Translations under genes and position numbers: made by a program
Assembly (NCBI GenBank): GCA_005884605.1
Contig: VBBE01000142.1
Coordinates: 1-19,092, forward strand
DNA length: 19,092 nucleotides
DNA from: Candidatus Bathyarchaeota archaeon
GTDB lineage: Archaea; Thermoproteota; Bathyarchaeia; 40CM-2-53-6
Direction: 5' to 3'
The notes under the pieces: model-generated
What the model was told of the DNA's origin: nothing
Databases searched by the model: none
Seen by the model: only the letters and a program-made list of their open reading frames with translations
Part shown: in pieces, positions 6,305 through 14,649 of the stretch
Position numbering within the stretch: position 1 is the stretch's first letter
How the letters are laid out: the number at the start of each line of letters is the position of its first letter

Positions 6305-6646
6305 CTATCCGAGGCCGTTCAAGATTTCCCGGTACAGTTCGTCTCCTTTCTTATCCGTGTAGCTACCGTAAACCAGTTCCAGTATCCTGTATCCTCTTTT
6401 CCGCAATAACGTTCGTAGTTCTTCGTCCTTCATCATCTGCCTCGTCTTTAGGTGGACCCGGCCATCCACGAGCACGATCAATGGTCGAGGATCTAGTGGA
6501 AAATAGAAGTCGGCTGTGGTTACGGGGACCTCGACTTGAGTCAGATAGTTCACCCGGTCAACTTGTAGCCTGAGAGCTAGTTCATGCTCCATCCGTGAAG
6601 GGTTAGCGTGTAAGCGCTCGCGCCAGTCGCTCCGCTGACTCGACAT
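6305..6646 (-). CDS. DUF559/Vsr-like nuclease-fold protein, copy 2
   Basis: A 113-residue paralogue of the gene at 3379-3726, in the same orientation. It keeps the ATG, the N-terminus MSSQRSDWRERL and the PD-(D/E)XK-like core TTADFYFP, LIVLVDGRVHL and KDEELRTLLRKRGYRILEL. The two proteins differ mainly by conservative changes and at the C-terminal helix. Similarity extends at DNA level through the start region, including a stretch CGCCAGTCGCTCCGCTGACT shared exactly with the other copy. The gene lies 73 bases upstream of vapB on the same strand, so a three-gene transcript nuclease-vapB-vapC is possible, although vapB also appears to have its own operator. Function is inferred as a DNA endonuclease-fold protein; real activity is unknown. 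Confidence 0.7.
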   Translation of the reverse strand: MSSQRSDWRERLHANPSRMEHELALRLQVDRVNYLTQVEVPVTTADFYFPLDPRPLIVLVDGRVHLKTRQMMKDEELRTLLRKRGYRILELVYGSYTDKKGDELYREILNGLG

Positions 6647-7025
6647 CTCTAAGGTTGCTGGTCAAAGAGAAAAGGAGCACTCAGTTCCACACATCTGTAC
6701 CCGTTGGTTGAGAGCTTCGTCTCGACATGTGAGCGCATTAAGAATCTCGACAAGACATTCTGGCAGTTGGTTCTCAGCGAAGTGACACTCTCGATGAGGT
6801 CGTTTTCCGAAAGGAGCAAACACCCCGCACCCAAGCTCATCGATATACTGTCGCTTTCCGGACTGAGTTTCTTAATCGCTCAACTCCTCAAAGTTCTCGG
6901 ATAGCTCTTCTCAGGGAGCCCTCTCCATGCTGGCAACGCTCGGAAGTCGTAGGTCAGAAGATCGTAGCGGCCGTCATGCTCCGATTGTGTAGCTCGGTTT
7001 AGCATAACCTTCTAGTGCTTTCCAA
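6647..7025. other. Intergenic region upstream of nuclease copy 2
   Basis: About 380 bases without a convincing gene. A plus-strand TTG-started frame (6704-6904, 66 residues) ends in a hydrophobic stretch, LIDILSLSGLSFLIAQLLKV. It has no ribosome site and no recognisable family, so I do not call it. The region must hold the promoter of the minus-strand nuclease-fold gene, but no strong TATA box stands out. Confidence 0.4.
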
Positions 7026-9599
7026 TTAGGCTAGTTCTTGAAGTGTTATGGGTTCGATTTTTCGATAAACCTGACGTGGGTCCAACGGCCGTTCTTGAAC
7101 GGTCAGGAGATCCTTCTTTACCGATATTCCGAACAGTTTCTCATTTTCTTCTAGGAACGGTAAAATCAGCTCCCAATCCTTCGTGGTGAAGTCCGCGAGT
7201 CGTCCTCCGTTCAGCTGGTCGCTCGAAACCTTTCGATATGGATCTCGGATGAATATCGCCCCGCCTGAGGCTAGGGAGAATAGGTTGCTTCCGGGATACG
7301 GGTATTCTTGTTCGACGAATCGTCCGTCAAACGATGGTCTCAGCCCGTTCACAACAACGAACCCGCCGCCGTTGTAGGGGTTCCCGGCCATGAATGATTC
7401 CGCAAGATAATCGAGGCACGTTCCATTGATCACGACTCTTGGCCTGCCTACTGCGTTGATGAGGGGTCGTCCCGCTGCGTTGCCCAGCACATATACTTCA
7501 CCGCCCTTCGCTGCATACATAAACGCCTGACCCACGTCACCGTGAACCACTAGCTTTCCATATTTCAGAATCTGGGCCGCCTGGTCCTGAGCGGTACCAT
7601 GAACCGTGATCTCACAACCATCAATACCAGAAGCGACGTAATCTCCAACATCTCCGTAACAATCAATCTTCAAACCATTCGTTCGTGCGCCGAGCCCGCT
7701 CCCAATGAATCGATGGCCTCGCAGGTTGTAGAGTAGAATATTCCTCCAGCCTTCTCCATATGCATCGACCACGAACCTGGCAGCACTTTCCTCTCCTTCA
7801 GCCGGGAATTCTAGGGCATCAATGACCAGCACCTGCCCCTCAATCCCTGGATGAATCAGTCGAGATCGAGTCTTCCAATCTAGTCGAGTATACAAGTCAT
7901 AATTTGACAATGAAACAGAAGAGAATACATCATTCAACGCTTCATGATACAGTTGCAGTAGAGAGCTTTTTTTCTTTCTTCCCGTATCGTAGATTCTGTC
8001 GTAGAGTAGTGAAAGTGCTTTTATCGCGAATTGTCGGGACTCTTGTCCCTTCACAGCCAGCAGTTTCAGCTCCTCCAGAATCTCCCTCACATACTGGAAG
8101 CCAGCATCCCTCAATGCGGGACGAACATACTCATAGAATCCCAACGGGTCCTGCGTACCGGGACCCTTCTGCAACTGAATCGCAATACTAGCATTCAGAG
8201 AGAGTGATGAACCCACGCTCGGCAACCAGTCCTGCTCCGGAAGCTCTATCGACTTTCCAAACTTGTCAGCACACTCCAATACCTTACCCTCCTCCCCATC
8301 CCTCACAGTAAACAGAAATGCCCCACCATCCGTGAAGCTTCCACCCCGCGCATTCCAGTAAGAATCCGCAAATCTACTCGGAATCCTTTGATCTTCCTGC
8401 AATTTTCCTAGGACCGCATTGGTCGCCTGCCTCTCCGACGCGATGATCCCAATCTTCAGAGGGCCTTCCTGGACCGCGAACACTTGTGGTCTCAGCATCG
8501 ACGTATCAGTAATCCCCAGCAATTGCCATGCGTTCTTCTCCACTTCATTTCTAGCCACGATAAAGAACCATGGGCCATCAGGGGACCCGTGAATATGCGT
8601 CGACTGTATCAGTCGGTAGATCTTTTTCTTCTCTTCCCCCAGCATCTCAAAATCTCTCTCAGTCGTCGGCGCCAGAGCCTCGATCAGACACTCCAGCGGA
8701 TACTTGTAGACACGGCTGAGAAGGTCGAACAGTAACACCGAGACCTCCGTATCAGTCAAGAATAACGGGTGAATGTTCCGCTGGGCCAGATACTCCATTA
8801 TCGAATGATAATTCGCAAAATCACCATTATGCACCAACGCCTCATGCAATCCCACGAACGGGTGCGCGCCGCCTGGATGCCAGACCCGGCCCTTCGTCGG
8901 ATACCGATGATGACCAATCCAGACATGCGCCTTGAAATCCTCCAGCCTGTAATACCGTACAACATCATCCCCAAAACCCACGAGCTTCAGCACGACCATG
9001 TTCTTTCCATGGGAGACCACGAAGGCCTTCTTTTCGCCCAACGACGAGTAATACTGCTGATTCAGTCGGTAAGAATTCTGGTAGAGAAATTCATCTTCTA
9101 CCTCGTTTTCCTTGAGCCTCTCTAAACCATTCCTACGAGCAAACTCTGCAAGAACATTTTTTCTGATCTTTACGAAATACCTGTAAACTTCAGGAGGTTC
9201 TACCTCCAGACCTGGAATCGAATGATAGTCATCAACCGCCTCCACCCTAGCCTCATAATCAACAACAAAGAAAGGCAGAACATGCTCGTCCTCGACTTTC
9301 TTTCTGACTGAGCTGTCCAAATAGGCAACCTGCAGGATGTAATCTTCTTCCAGGATTTTCTTAGAGACCCCTAATTGTTCCGGGACCAGTCCGACAGCCG
9401 CGATTCCTCCGCCCTTTCCGTTTCCCCTGTTCCGCATCTGGATGAGAGATTGAAGGAGATATTTTCCTTCAAGCGGGGCATTACATGCCAGACCTACAAC
9501 TCCGCATCCACCTTCAGCCTCCTGCTTGCCGACGGGAACACTGTCAAAGGGCAGAGTTCTTCTCGAATCAATAATCCGCTGTCCAACCAATTCTCTCAC
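7026..9599 (-). CDS. gltB: Glutamate synthase subunit: class II amidotransferase fused to GXGXG domain
   Basis: An 857-residue protein combining the outer domains of bacterial GltB without the FMN domain. The class II glutaminase domain begins at EGGCGVVGLACN, with nucleophile Cys32 behind a 31-residue propeptide. It continues with IGHHRYPTKGRVWHPGGAHP and LVHNGDFANY, the glutamine-binding motifs. The C-terminal part (about 600-830) is the right-handed beta-helix GXGXG domain, with YGDVGDYVASGIDG and HGDVGQAFMYAAKGGEV. The role is to release ammonia from glutamine and tunnel it to the FMN subunit. I place the start at GTG 9599, overlapping the upstream stop as GTGA with GGTGAG just before it. 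A frame extension to 9803 only reads through the neighbour's coding sequence. A relative with a different acceptor, such as N-methylglutamate synthase, cannot be excluded. Confidence 0.88.
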   Translation of the reverse strand: MRELVGQRIIDSRRTLPFDSVPVGKQEAEGGCGVVGLACNAPLEGKYLLQSLIQMRNRGNGKGGGIAAVGLVPEQLGVSKKILEEDYILQVAYLDSSVRKKVEDEHVLPFFVVDYEARVEAVDDYHSIPGLEVEPPEVYRYFVKIRKNVLAEFARRNGLERLKENEVEDEFLYQNSYRLNQQYYSSLGEKKAFVVSHGKNMVVLKLVGFGDDVVRYYRLEDFKAHVWIGHHRYPTKGRVWHPGGAHPFVGLHEALVHNGDFANYHSIMEYLAQRNIHPLFLTDTEVSVLLFDLLSRVYKYPLECLIEALAPTTERDFEMLGEEKKKIYRLIQSTHIHGSPDGPWFFIVARNEVEKNAWQLLGITDTSMLRPQVFAVQEGPLKIGIIASERQATNAVLGKLQEDQRIPSRFADSYWNARGGSFTDGGAFLFTVRDGEEGKVLECADKFGKSIELPEQDWLPSVGSSLSLNASIAIQLQKGPGTQDPLGFYEYVRPALRDAGFQYVREILEELKLLAVKGQESRQFAIKALSLLYDRIYDTGRKKKSSLLQLYHEALNDVFSSVSLSNYDLYTRLDWKTRSRLIHPGIEGQVLVIDALEFPAEGEESAARFVVDAYGEGWRNILLYNLRGHRFIGSGLGARTNGLKIDCYGDVGDYVASGIDGCEITVHGTAQDQAAQILKYGKLVVHGDVGQAFMYAAKGGEVYVLGNAAGRPLINAVGRPRVVINGTCLDYLAESFMAGNPYNGGGFVVVNGLRPSFDGRFVEQEYPYPGSNLFSLASGGAIFIRDPYRKVSSDQLNGGRLADFTTKDWELILPFLEENEKLFGISVKKDLLTVQERPLDPRQVYRKIEPITLQELA

Positions 9600-10876
9600 T
9601 TGTATCTCACCAGTAGATCCTTTCTTCCCCGCAGATCCCGGACACTCTTCAACCCGAAACCAGCCAGAATCGATCTTAACCGCTTCGTCCAAGCCGTGTA
9701 GAGATTCACAATTCTCTCTTCGCCCCATTCGGGCTCGATGAATTGGGATAATTCTGGGTCCGTTGTAGTGATTCCGACTTGGCATCCCCGTCCCCTCTCG
9801 CAATTACCGCAGTGGGTACAACCGACAGCAACCGCTTCAGCAGTCGCCACCACACACCCATCCGCTCCTAGGGCAATTGATTTCGCAATATCGTCAGCAG
9901 TCCTGATACCACCACTAGCTATCAACACAATATCGTCTCGGACCCCTTCCGACACTAGATAATCGTGGACCTTTGGAATCGCATACTCCACCGGCATCGC
10001 AATGTTCTTTTTCGCGATCTCTGGCGCTGCCCCTGTCCCACCGTACCCACCGTCGATATGGATGATGTTCGCTCCAGCATAGTAGCTCCCAATCGCCACC
10101 ATGTCCACATCCGTCGGCGTTGACACTTTCACCGACACAAGTGCACGAGGATTCACAGTCTTGATCCAGTCAACATGCTTCTTGTGATCCTCCACCGAAT
10201 AGACACTATGAAACGGAAACGGCGAGTAAAGACTAGTAAACATCGATGACTCCCGCATCTTCGCAACCTCCGACGTCACCTTGTCAGCCAGCAAATGCCC
10301 GCCCAATCCCGGTTTCGCGCCCTGGGCGTACTTGAACTCGACAATGGGCGCGTACTGTATCGTCTCCTCCCGAACCCCGAACATACCCGTCGCCACCTGC
10401 GTAATCACATTATCACGATACGGAACAATAGCATCCGGATAACCGCCTTCACCAGTAGACGTGTAAGTCCCAATCTTCTTCGCAGCCCGCGCCCGCGCAA
10501 GCATGAAGTTGAGACTGATCGATCCAAACGACATCCCACCGCCATAAATCGGCAACGGAATCTCGATTTTCCGACCTTCTCCTCTCTTGTTCAGTGAGAT
10601 CGAAAGATCGACAGTTTCCTGATCAACCTTAGCGAAAGCATCGTTTTTCCATCCTAGAACATCAAAACCGCCACCAGAATCCCCAATCTTATACTCCAGA
10701 TCATTTTTCGGCAGATCCCCTGTCAACGCCATCTCGTAAGTCGCCAGTATCAGCTCCGCGGTCCAGCGCTTGTTCCCCAGCCCCGCCGGCAAACCATGAC
10801 GGAGGCTTGGAAGAACCTCTAATCCGTGATGGATTCTTTCCGAATGTTTTTCCACGATCAGTTCTTGGTTGCCCAT
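9596..10876 (-). CDS. gltB: Glutamate synthase FMN-domain subunit (canonical)
   Basis: A 426-residue protein of the glutamate synthase central/FMN family. PIYGGGMSFGSIS (109-121) and TGEGGYPDAI (141-150) line the flavin pocket. SVKVSTPTD (248-256) contributes a conserved Lys. IIHIDGGYGGTGAAP (271-285) and IASGGIRTADDIAKSIALGA (319-338) bind substrate and FMN phosphate. CTHCGNCERGRGC (Cys353, 356, 359, 365) is a cluster motif with more cysteines than the three used for [3Fe-4S] in bacterial GltB. It would reduce the imine made from 2-oxoglutarate and ammonia to glutamate in the cytoplasm. The ATG has AAGGGGA upstream and lies 19 bases inside the preceding gene, so the operon is translationally coupled. 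No GltD-type reductase is nearby; electrons may come from ferredoxin. Confidence 0.9.
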   Translation of the reverse strand: MGNQELIVEKHSERIHHGLEVLPSLRHGLPAGLGNKRWTAELILATYEMALTGDLPKNDLEYKIGDSGGGFDVLGWKNDAFAKVDQETVDLSISLNKRGEGRKIEIPLPIYGGGMSFGSISLNFMLARARAAKKIGTYTSTGEGGYPDAIVPYRDNVITQVATGMFGVREETIQYAPIVEFKYAQGAKPGLGGHLLADKVTSEVAKMRESSMFTSLYSPFPFHSVYSVEDHKKHVDWIKTVNPRALVSVKVSTPTDVDMVAIGSYYAGANIIHIDGGYGGTGAAPEIAKKNIAMPVEYAIPKVHDYLVSEGVRDDIVLIASGGIRTADDIAKSIALGADGCVVATAEAVAVGCTHCGNCERGRGCQVGITTTDPELSQFIEPEWGEERIVNLYTAWTKRLRSILAGFGLKSVRDLRGRKDLLVRYK

Positions 10877-12255
10877 GCGATCCCCTTGAACGACTGCTCC
10901 CGAAGCTCTGTGTCCATCATCGACCGGCCAATATCCCCTCGCAACCGTCTAACGTCGCGCATGCCCATGGCGCTGAGAATCTCGATTAGCTGATCATGCC
11001 AAACTCCAAACAAGTTCACAAGACGCTGCGCACCCCAACCTGGATCGATCCTCCGTGGTCTCAGCTTGTAGCTCTCCCTGTCCCTAGTCTCGCCAAGAAA
11101 CTCGGCTTGCAAAGCCACGAGAACAGTTGTATCAATGCCGACAAGGTCGGCCCCACAAATAATCGCCTTCGGAACATGCTCCGCCAAGGTTATTCCACCG
11201 CTCGCGATGATCGTTACCTGGTCCCGGAGTCCCTCTTTCACTAGCTGCTGGTGGGCCTCTTTCAGAGAAGCCGAAAGATGCAAGGGGTCCTTCGAGTAAT
11301 CCTGACCGTGATAGTCAGCATACAAGTGCAATCCGTGCACTCCCTCTCGTGCCAGCTTGCACACAACCATTCCAGTGTCCTCCCGGAGAGGTATTCTCGC
11401 GATAACAATCGAGGACGGAAGCCGTCTCGCCAGCTTCTCGAACAAATCCGACTCTTCAGCATCATATTCCACAACAGCCGGCTTCTTCTCTATAGTTTCA
11501 TAGATGCTGTTCTCGTCAACAATCGGAACCATCCTCTCCCTGTGAGAATCACCCCTCGTCTGGTCTCTGGAAACAAACATGGTCCCAAGCTTCTCGGCCG
11601 CCGTTCCAACAGCAGCCCAAACACCCCTGTTCCCGGTAGGTAGCTCGTCGAAGATTATCGGAACCGGAACCTTCACCGTCGAGGGAGGCTGATCTAGCTT
11701 GGAGAAATCCACTTTAGTCGGTTTTCTGCCAATATCGACACAGGTCGAAATATACTCGCGACCATACACACCATCTCTGGTAGGACGAACGATCTCTGAC
11801 ATGTCCGTCCATATCCCATCAAACCCCTCTCCGCCAAATGCGCCCTTGTAGCCCATCCCCTTAACCGGGATCTTCCCGGTTGATGCTTCATTCCATATCG
11901 TAAACACAGCCTCAGGCGTCCAGAACGAATCGCCCAGCCTCTTGTATTCATCCGACTGTTTCACCGTCATAATGTGCGGATACTCCTGGACACACCTCAT
12001 GCACCCAACACACTTGTGCTTCAACGGCTTGAACCCGCCAAGCCGCCCCCCAAAAACCCCGTAGATACACGGTCGACTGAGAACAACTTCCTTGTTGAGC
12101 TTGAACTCGAAAGCCTCATGCACCAGCATAGCCGCAAGCCGCACCTTACGCGCACTCACATCGAACTTGTTCGGAATCTGATAGACATGCGGAGCCGGTT
12201 TGGTCTCTATCCTGAAACGCTCATACTTCGAGGGCTTGATGGTTTCAGTTTCCAA
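10858..12255 (-). CDS. Degenerate glutamate synthase-like FMN-domain paralogue with Fe-S motif
   Basis: The 465-residue first gene of the operon starts at TTG 12255. The N-terminal region has HKCVGCMRCVQEYP (Cys82, 85, 88), a ferredoxin-type C-x2-C-x2-C in which the usual fourth Cys is Tyr92; Cys63 lies nearby. The C-terminal half follows the FMN-domain fold: TIIASGGITLAEHVPKAIIC and RIDPGWGAQRLVNLFGVWHD align with matching parts of the next gene. However, the segment that should read GGxGGTGAAP is LYADYHGQDYSKDP, and the four-Cys motif seen in the partner is absent. It therefore looks like a catalytically altered partner, perhaps an electron-transfer or structural subunit forming a heteromer with the canonical FMN subunit. 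Family membership is clear; the role is inference. Confidence 0.75.
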   Translation of the reverse strand: METETIKPSKYERFRIETKPAPHVYQIPNKFDVSARKVRLAAMLVHEAFEFKLNKEVVLSRPCIYGVFGGRLGGFKPLKHKCVGCMRCVQEYPHIMTVKQSDEYKRLGDSFWTPEAVFTIWNEASTGKIPVKGMGYKGAFGGEGFDGIWTDMSEIVRPTRDGVYGREYISTCVDIGRKPTKVDFSKLDQPPSTVKVPVPIIFDELPTGNRGVWAAVGTAAEKLGTMFVSRDQTRGDSHRERMVPIVDENSIYETIEKKPAVVEYDAEESDLFEKLARRLPSSIVIARIPLREDTGMVVCKLAREGVHGLHLYADYHGQDYSKDPLHLSASLKEAHQQLVKEGLRDQVTIIASGGITLAEHVPKAIICGADLVGIDTTVLVALQAEFLGETRDRESYKLRPRRIDPGWGAQRLVNLFGVWHDQLIEILSAMGMRDVRRLRGDIGRSMMDTELREQSFKGIAWATKN

Positions 12256-12302
12256 GTACCATGCCCTCTACAAACGCACAGGAAGAGGCAAATCTTTCGA
12301 AC

Positions 12303-12311
12303 AAATATAAG
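12303..12311 (-). promoter_or_regulatory. TATA box of the glutamate synthase operon
   Basis: On the minus strand GCTTATATTTG matches the archaeal TATA consensus well and lies about 50 bases upstream of the TTG start. A start site 25 bases downstream would give a leader of about 30 bases containing AGAGGG before the TTG. Confidence 0.6.
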
Positions 12312-12443
12312 CTCTCTGCGACCATGACCAAACATTCGTCCAGGAATACCGATCAGACGCAATGGCTTGGATGCAGACGACACTCCACGTATCCACCGAG
12401 CTCTTCAATTCATAAGCAGCGTCCGTGAGAAGAACCAGTTGCC

Positions 12444-12875
12444 ATGGAGACCAGCCACGTCGAGCTCCAAGAGATACCCGTCCTACGCGTCAGAGCCGAC
12501 ATGAAGGGGAAGGGACCCTCCGCAGCATTCAACCTGCTAGAGTCCAAGCTCCCGACCATAAAGGGTCGCAAGTTCTACGGCACCTTCCAACCCACACCTG
12601 ACGGAGAAGAGTACTACGCCTGCGTAGTGCGGGTCGATTCTGACGATCCCCGGAAAATGCAGCTGGAGACGGGAACGATCCCGGGCGGATGGTACGCCCG
12701 CAGCAAACTCATGGACTGGGAGAAGCACCTCTCCAAGTTGCCCAGTCTCGTCGAAGAAATGGCTCGCACTCATGACGTAGACTCGAACCGTCCATCATTG
12801 GAGTTCTATCGAAGCCAGGCAGAGATGCACCTCTTCCTCCCTGTGAAGAGTCATCCCGCGATCGAAGCAAAATAG
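12444..12875 (+). CDS. GyrI-like small-molecule-binding protein
   Basis: A 143-residue stand-alone domain of the GyrI/AraC effector-binding type. Diagnostic parts are the N-terminal strand VLRVRADMKGKGPSAAFNLL, the central GEEYYACVVRV, the GTIPGGWYARSKLMDWEKHL motif (the conserved T-I-P-G-G-x-Y-A turn), and the C-terminal NRPSLEFYRSQAEMHLFLPV. This fold binds hydrophobic or cationic ligands and is often fused to transcription regulators; here there is no DNA-binding domain. It starts at an ATG about 30 bases after a weak TATA-like TTCATAAG, so the transcript may be nearly leaderless. It is divergent from the glutamate synthase operon and followed by a surface protein gene. The ligand is unknown. 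Confidence 0.75.
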   Translation: METSHVELQEIPVLRVRADMKGKGPSAAFNLLESKLPTIKGRKFYGTFQPTPDGEEYYACVVRVDSDDPRKMQLETGTIPGGWYARSKLMDWEKHLSKLPSLVEEMARTHDVDSNRPSLEFYRSQAEMHLFLPVKSHPAIEAK

Positions 12876-12926
12876 ACATCCTTCTTCGCGGTTGAGAACC
12901 CATGCGTATGTGTACTTGTGTACAGT

Positions 12927-12935
12927 GCGCTTAAG
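12927..12935 (+). promoter_or_regulatory. TATA-like box with upstream dyad
   Basis: GCGCTTAAG is a plausible BRE/TATA element for the surface protein gene. A dyad TGTAC-TTGT-GTACA (12911-12924) lies just upstream and could be an operator. Transcription would begin near 12957, just before the GAGGAGG ribosome-site-like stretch at 12971-12977. Confidence 0.35.
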
Positions 12936-13036
12936 TGTCCAGTGAGCAAGGTTCTAGTTCTGGTTGAATAGAGGAGGCGAAGCGGTTCCGAAACGGTTTC
13001 CGCTCTGGAACAATCGTTGTCGTACTGCTGACGCTG

Positions 13037-13939
13037 ATGGCGTTCGGGACCGTTGGTCTAGCGAGACCCGTTCTTGCAATAACTCCCGATTTTACGCTTT
13101 CCGCTGATCCAGGCAAAGTCAGCATTCCAATGGGATACTGGGCCGAGACGATGCTCACTATTACCAGTTTGAACGGATTCGAAGGCATAATTCAGCTTTC
13201 AACTATGGTTGGACAAAGCACGGGGCTCGATGGAGCAGGGTTCTCGACAGGGATGACGCTCAGCCCAAACGGAAGTGTGAACACGGACCTCCAGCTAACT
13301 CCCGGAAAAACTCCCGGAAATTACAATCTGTCGATAACAGCGACGATCGGTTCCATTTCCCATATGCTTGTAATACCGATCACAGTGTCACAAATCACAA
13401 GTCCTGACTTCACCACTAGGCTCTGGGGATCGTACTCGACCCTCCAAGAAAGAGACATCACAATACCGGAACAATTCGTCAGCCTTGGAGGTTTCAGAGG
13501 TCAAGTGAGCCTGTCGGCCAAACTCACACCGGACATTTCGAATGCTCCCACCGTATCATTTCAGCCGAGCACCTTCGATCTCTTGGCGAGTGCTAGTCTT
13601 GCTTACAACAGCGTTGTCTCGACAGTAAGGACAACTCCTGTCGGCACTTACATCGTGGCAATCACAGCATCAAGCGGAACAATATCGCATACCTACCAGG
13701 CCATAATGATGGTCGGAGACTACAGACCACCATCGGAACACCCTCCACCCGACAACAGCACCTCTGGTGCTAACGGTCAGACCTCGACCAGTTCGGCCAC
13801 GAACAACTACTCGCCCCTCAACAATGCATCTGCGACTTTGTCACTACTCCAGTCGTTCTGGTGGCTGCAAACAATAATCGGACTAGCCATCACTACCTTG
13901 GTAGTCTACCGTGGAAGACCACTTTTCAAGGAACAATGA
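13037..13939 (+). CDS. Secreted, C-terminally anchored cell-surface protein with two Ig-like modules
   Basis: A protein of about 300-323 residues. Two related beta-sandwich modules begin PDFTLSADPGKV and PDFTTRLWGSYS. Each has a 'GF(E/R)G-x-(I/V)-x-LS' strand and a closing 'TP-G-x-Y-x-(L/V)-x-I-T-A' strand, as in many Thermoproteota surface proteins. A Ser/Thr/Asn/Pro-rich stalk follows, then a membrane helix, WLQTIIGLAITTLVVY, with a basic tail. The N-terminus is a signal peptide, but the ATG at 13037 gives only its last part. The frame upstream (from 12968) reads EEAKRFRNGFRSGTIVVVLL, a normal basic n-region and hydrophobic core, yet has no ATG/GTG/TTG. The start is therefore unresolved: a rare codon, a lesion or an error. 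Likely a cell-envelope or adhesion-like role. Confidence 0.75.
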   Translation: MAFGTVGLARPVLAITPDFTLSADPGKVSIPMGYWAETMLTITSLNGFEGIIQLSTMVGQSTGLDGAGFSTGMTLSPNGSVNTDLQLTPGKTPGNYNLSITATIGSISHMLVIPITVSQITSPDFTTRLWGSYSTLQERDITIPEQFVSLGGFRGQVSLSAKLTPDISNAPTVSFQPSTFDLLASASLAYNSVVSTVRTTPVGTYIVAITASSGTISHTYQAIMMVGDYRPPSEHPPPDNSTSGANGQTSTSSATNNYSPLNNASATLSLLQSFWWLQTIIGLAITTLVVYRGRPLFKEQ

Positions 13940-13962
13940 CCCAGAAGAGGCTAAAGCCACTC

Positions 13963-14520
13963 TCATCTGCCTGACACTTGTGCTCTCGCAAGTATCGCGT
14001 TGACGACCTCGGATTTTGCGTCCGCATAATTCTGCACATACTTCCACTTCCTACTCGCTAGGCTCTGTTTGGTGCGGGCGTAGAGTTGACGATCGGCTTC
14101 ATTCGTCCGCAGCCAATCTCGAAGTATCAGAACTCTTCGGATCTCCTCCGATCCCGTTGTGAAGACGTGCAAGTTGATGTTGGTGTCAGGACCTTTGAAG
14201 AGGCGATGCTGGTGCCAATCAGGCTCTCGAATCCGCAGCACATAGCCCGCCGCTTCGAGTGCAGGGACATACGATGGCTCGTCTGCGGAGTTAGCCACTA
14301 CGAGAAGGATGGCGATAATCGGTTTGGCAACGAGCCCAGGCACGGCAGTTGACCTGATATGCTCCACCAAGATCTCTTGTTTCCCCAAGGCAGTTTTGGT
14401 TCGTTTTGCTTCGCGGGCGAAGTCTTGGGGCCATGCAAGATCATATTCTACGAGGATGATTGGGGCTTCATGGGGCTTCAGTTCACCAACAGTAGCCCGC
14501 TGAAGTTATTCCTCGGTCAT
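13963..14520 (-). pseudogene. grpB: grpB (UPF0157) nucleotidyltransferase-fold gene, disrupted
   Basis: Starting at ATG 14520 the frame reads MTEE, then TAA (14508-14506), then LQRATVGELKPHEAPIILVE and on through the full GrpB family to a stop at 13963, about 185 codons, the usual length. The family's MTEE-x-L...VGEL N-terminus is kept on both sides of the stop, so a single CAA/GAA-to-TAA change is the simplest history. The core motif, normally HIGSTAVPGLAAKPIID, reads HIRSTAVPGLVAKPIIA. The Gly of the nucleotidyltransferase G-S motif and the Asp of its metal site are both changed. Translation could restart at TTG 14388, but the protein would lack strand one and the active site. Both observations point to decay. 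It converges with the surface protein gene. Confidence 0.75.
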
Positions 14521-14649
14521 CGGTGAAGAGAGTTTCTTACGCTCTGCCGATTTTGGCCACTCCATCCCTTGCGGAGAACTACGTGACGTCAATAGGCATA
14601 TTCTTTTCTCCCAAGCATCGTTGGTACTTTCGTTGACAGCTGCTTGATC

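Noticed and set aside
6704..6904. 66-residue plus-strand frame with hydrophobic C-terminus
   Set aside because: TTG start without ribosome site, no family, and an antisense frame of equal quality; not enough to call a gene.
9600..9803. N-terminal extension of the amidotransferase gene by 68 residues
   Set aside because: It lies wholly inside the FMN-domain gene in another frame; the GTG at 9599 in a GTGA overlap, with a ribosome site and the expected short propeptide, is a better start.
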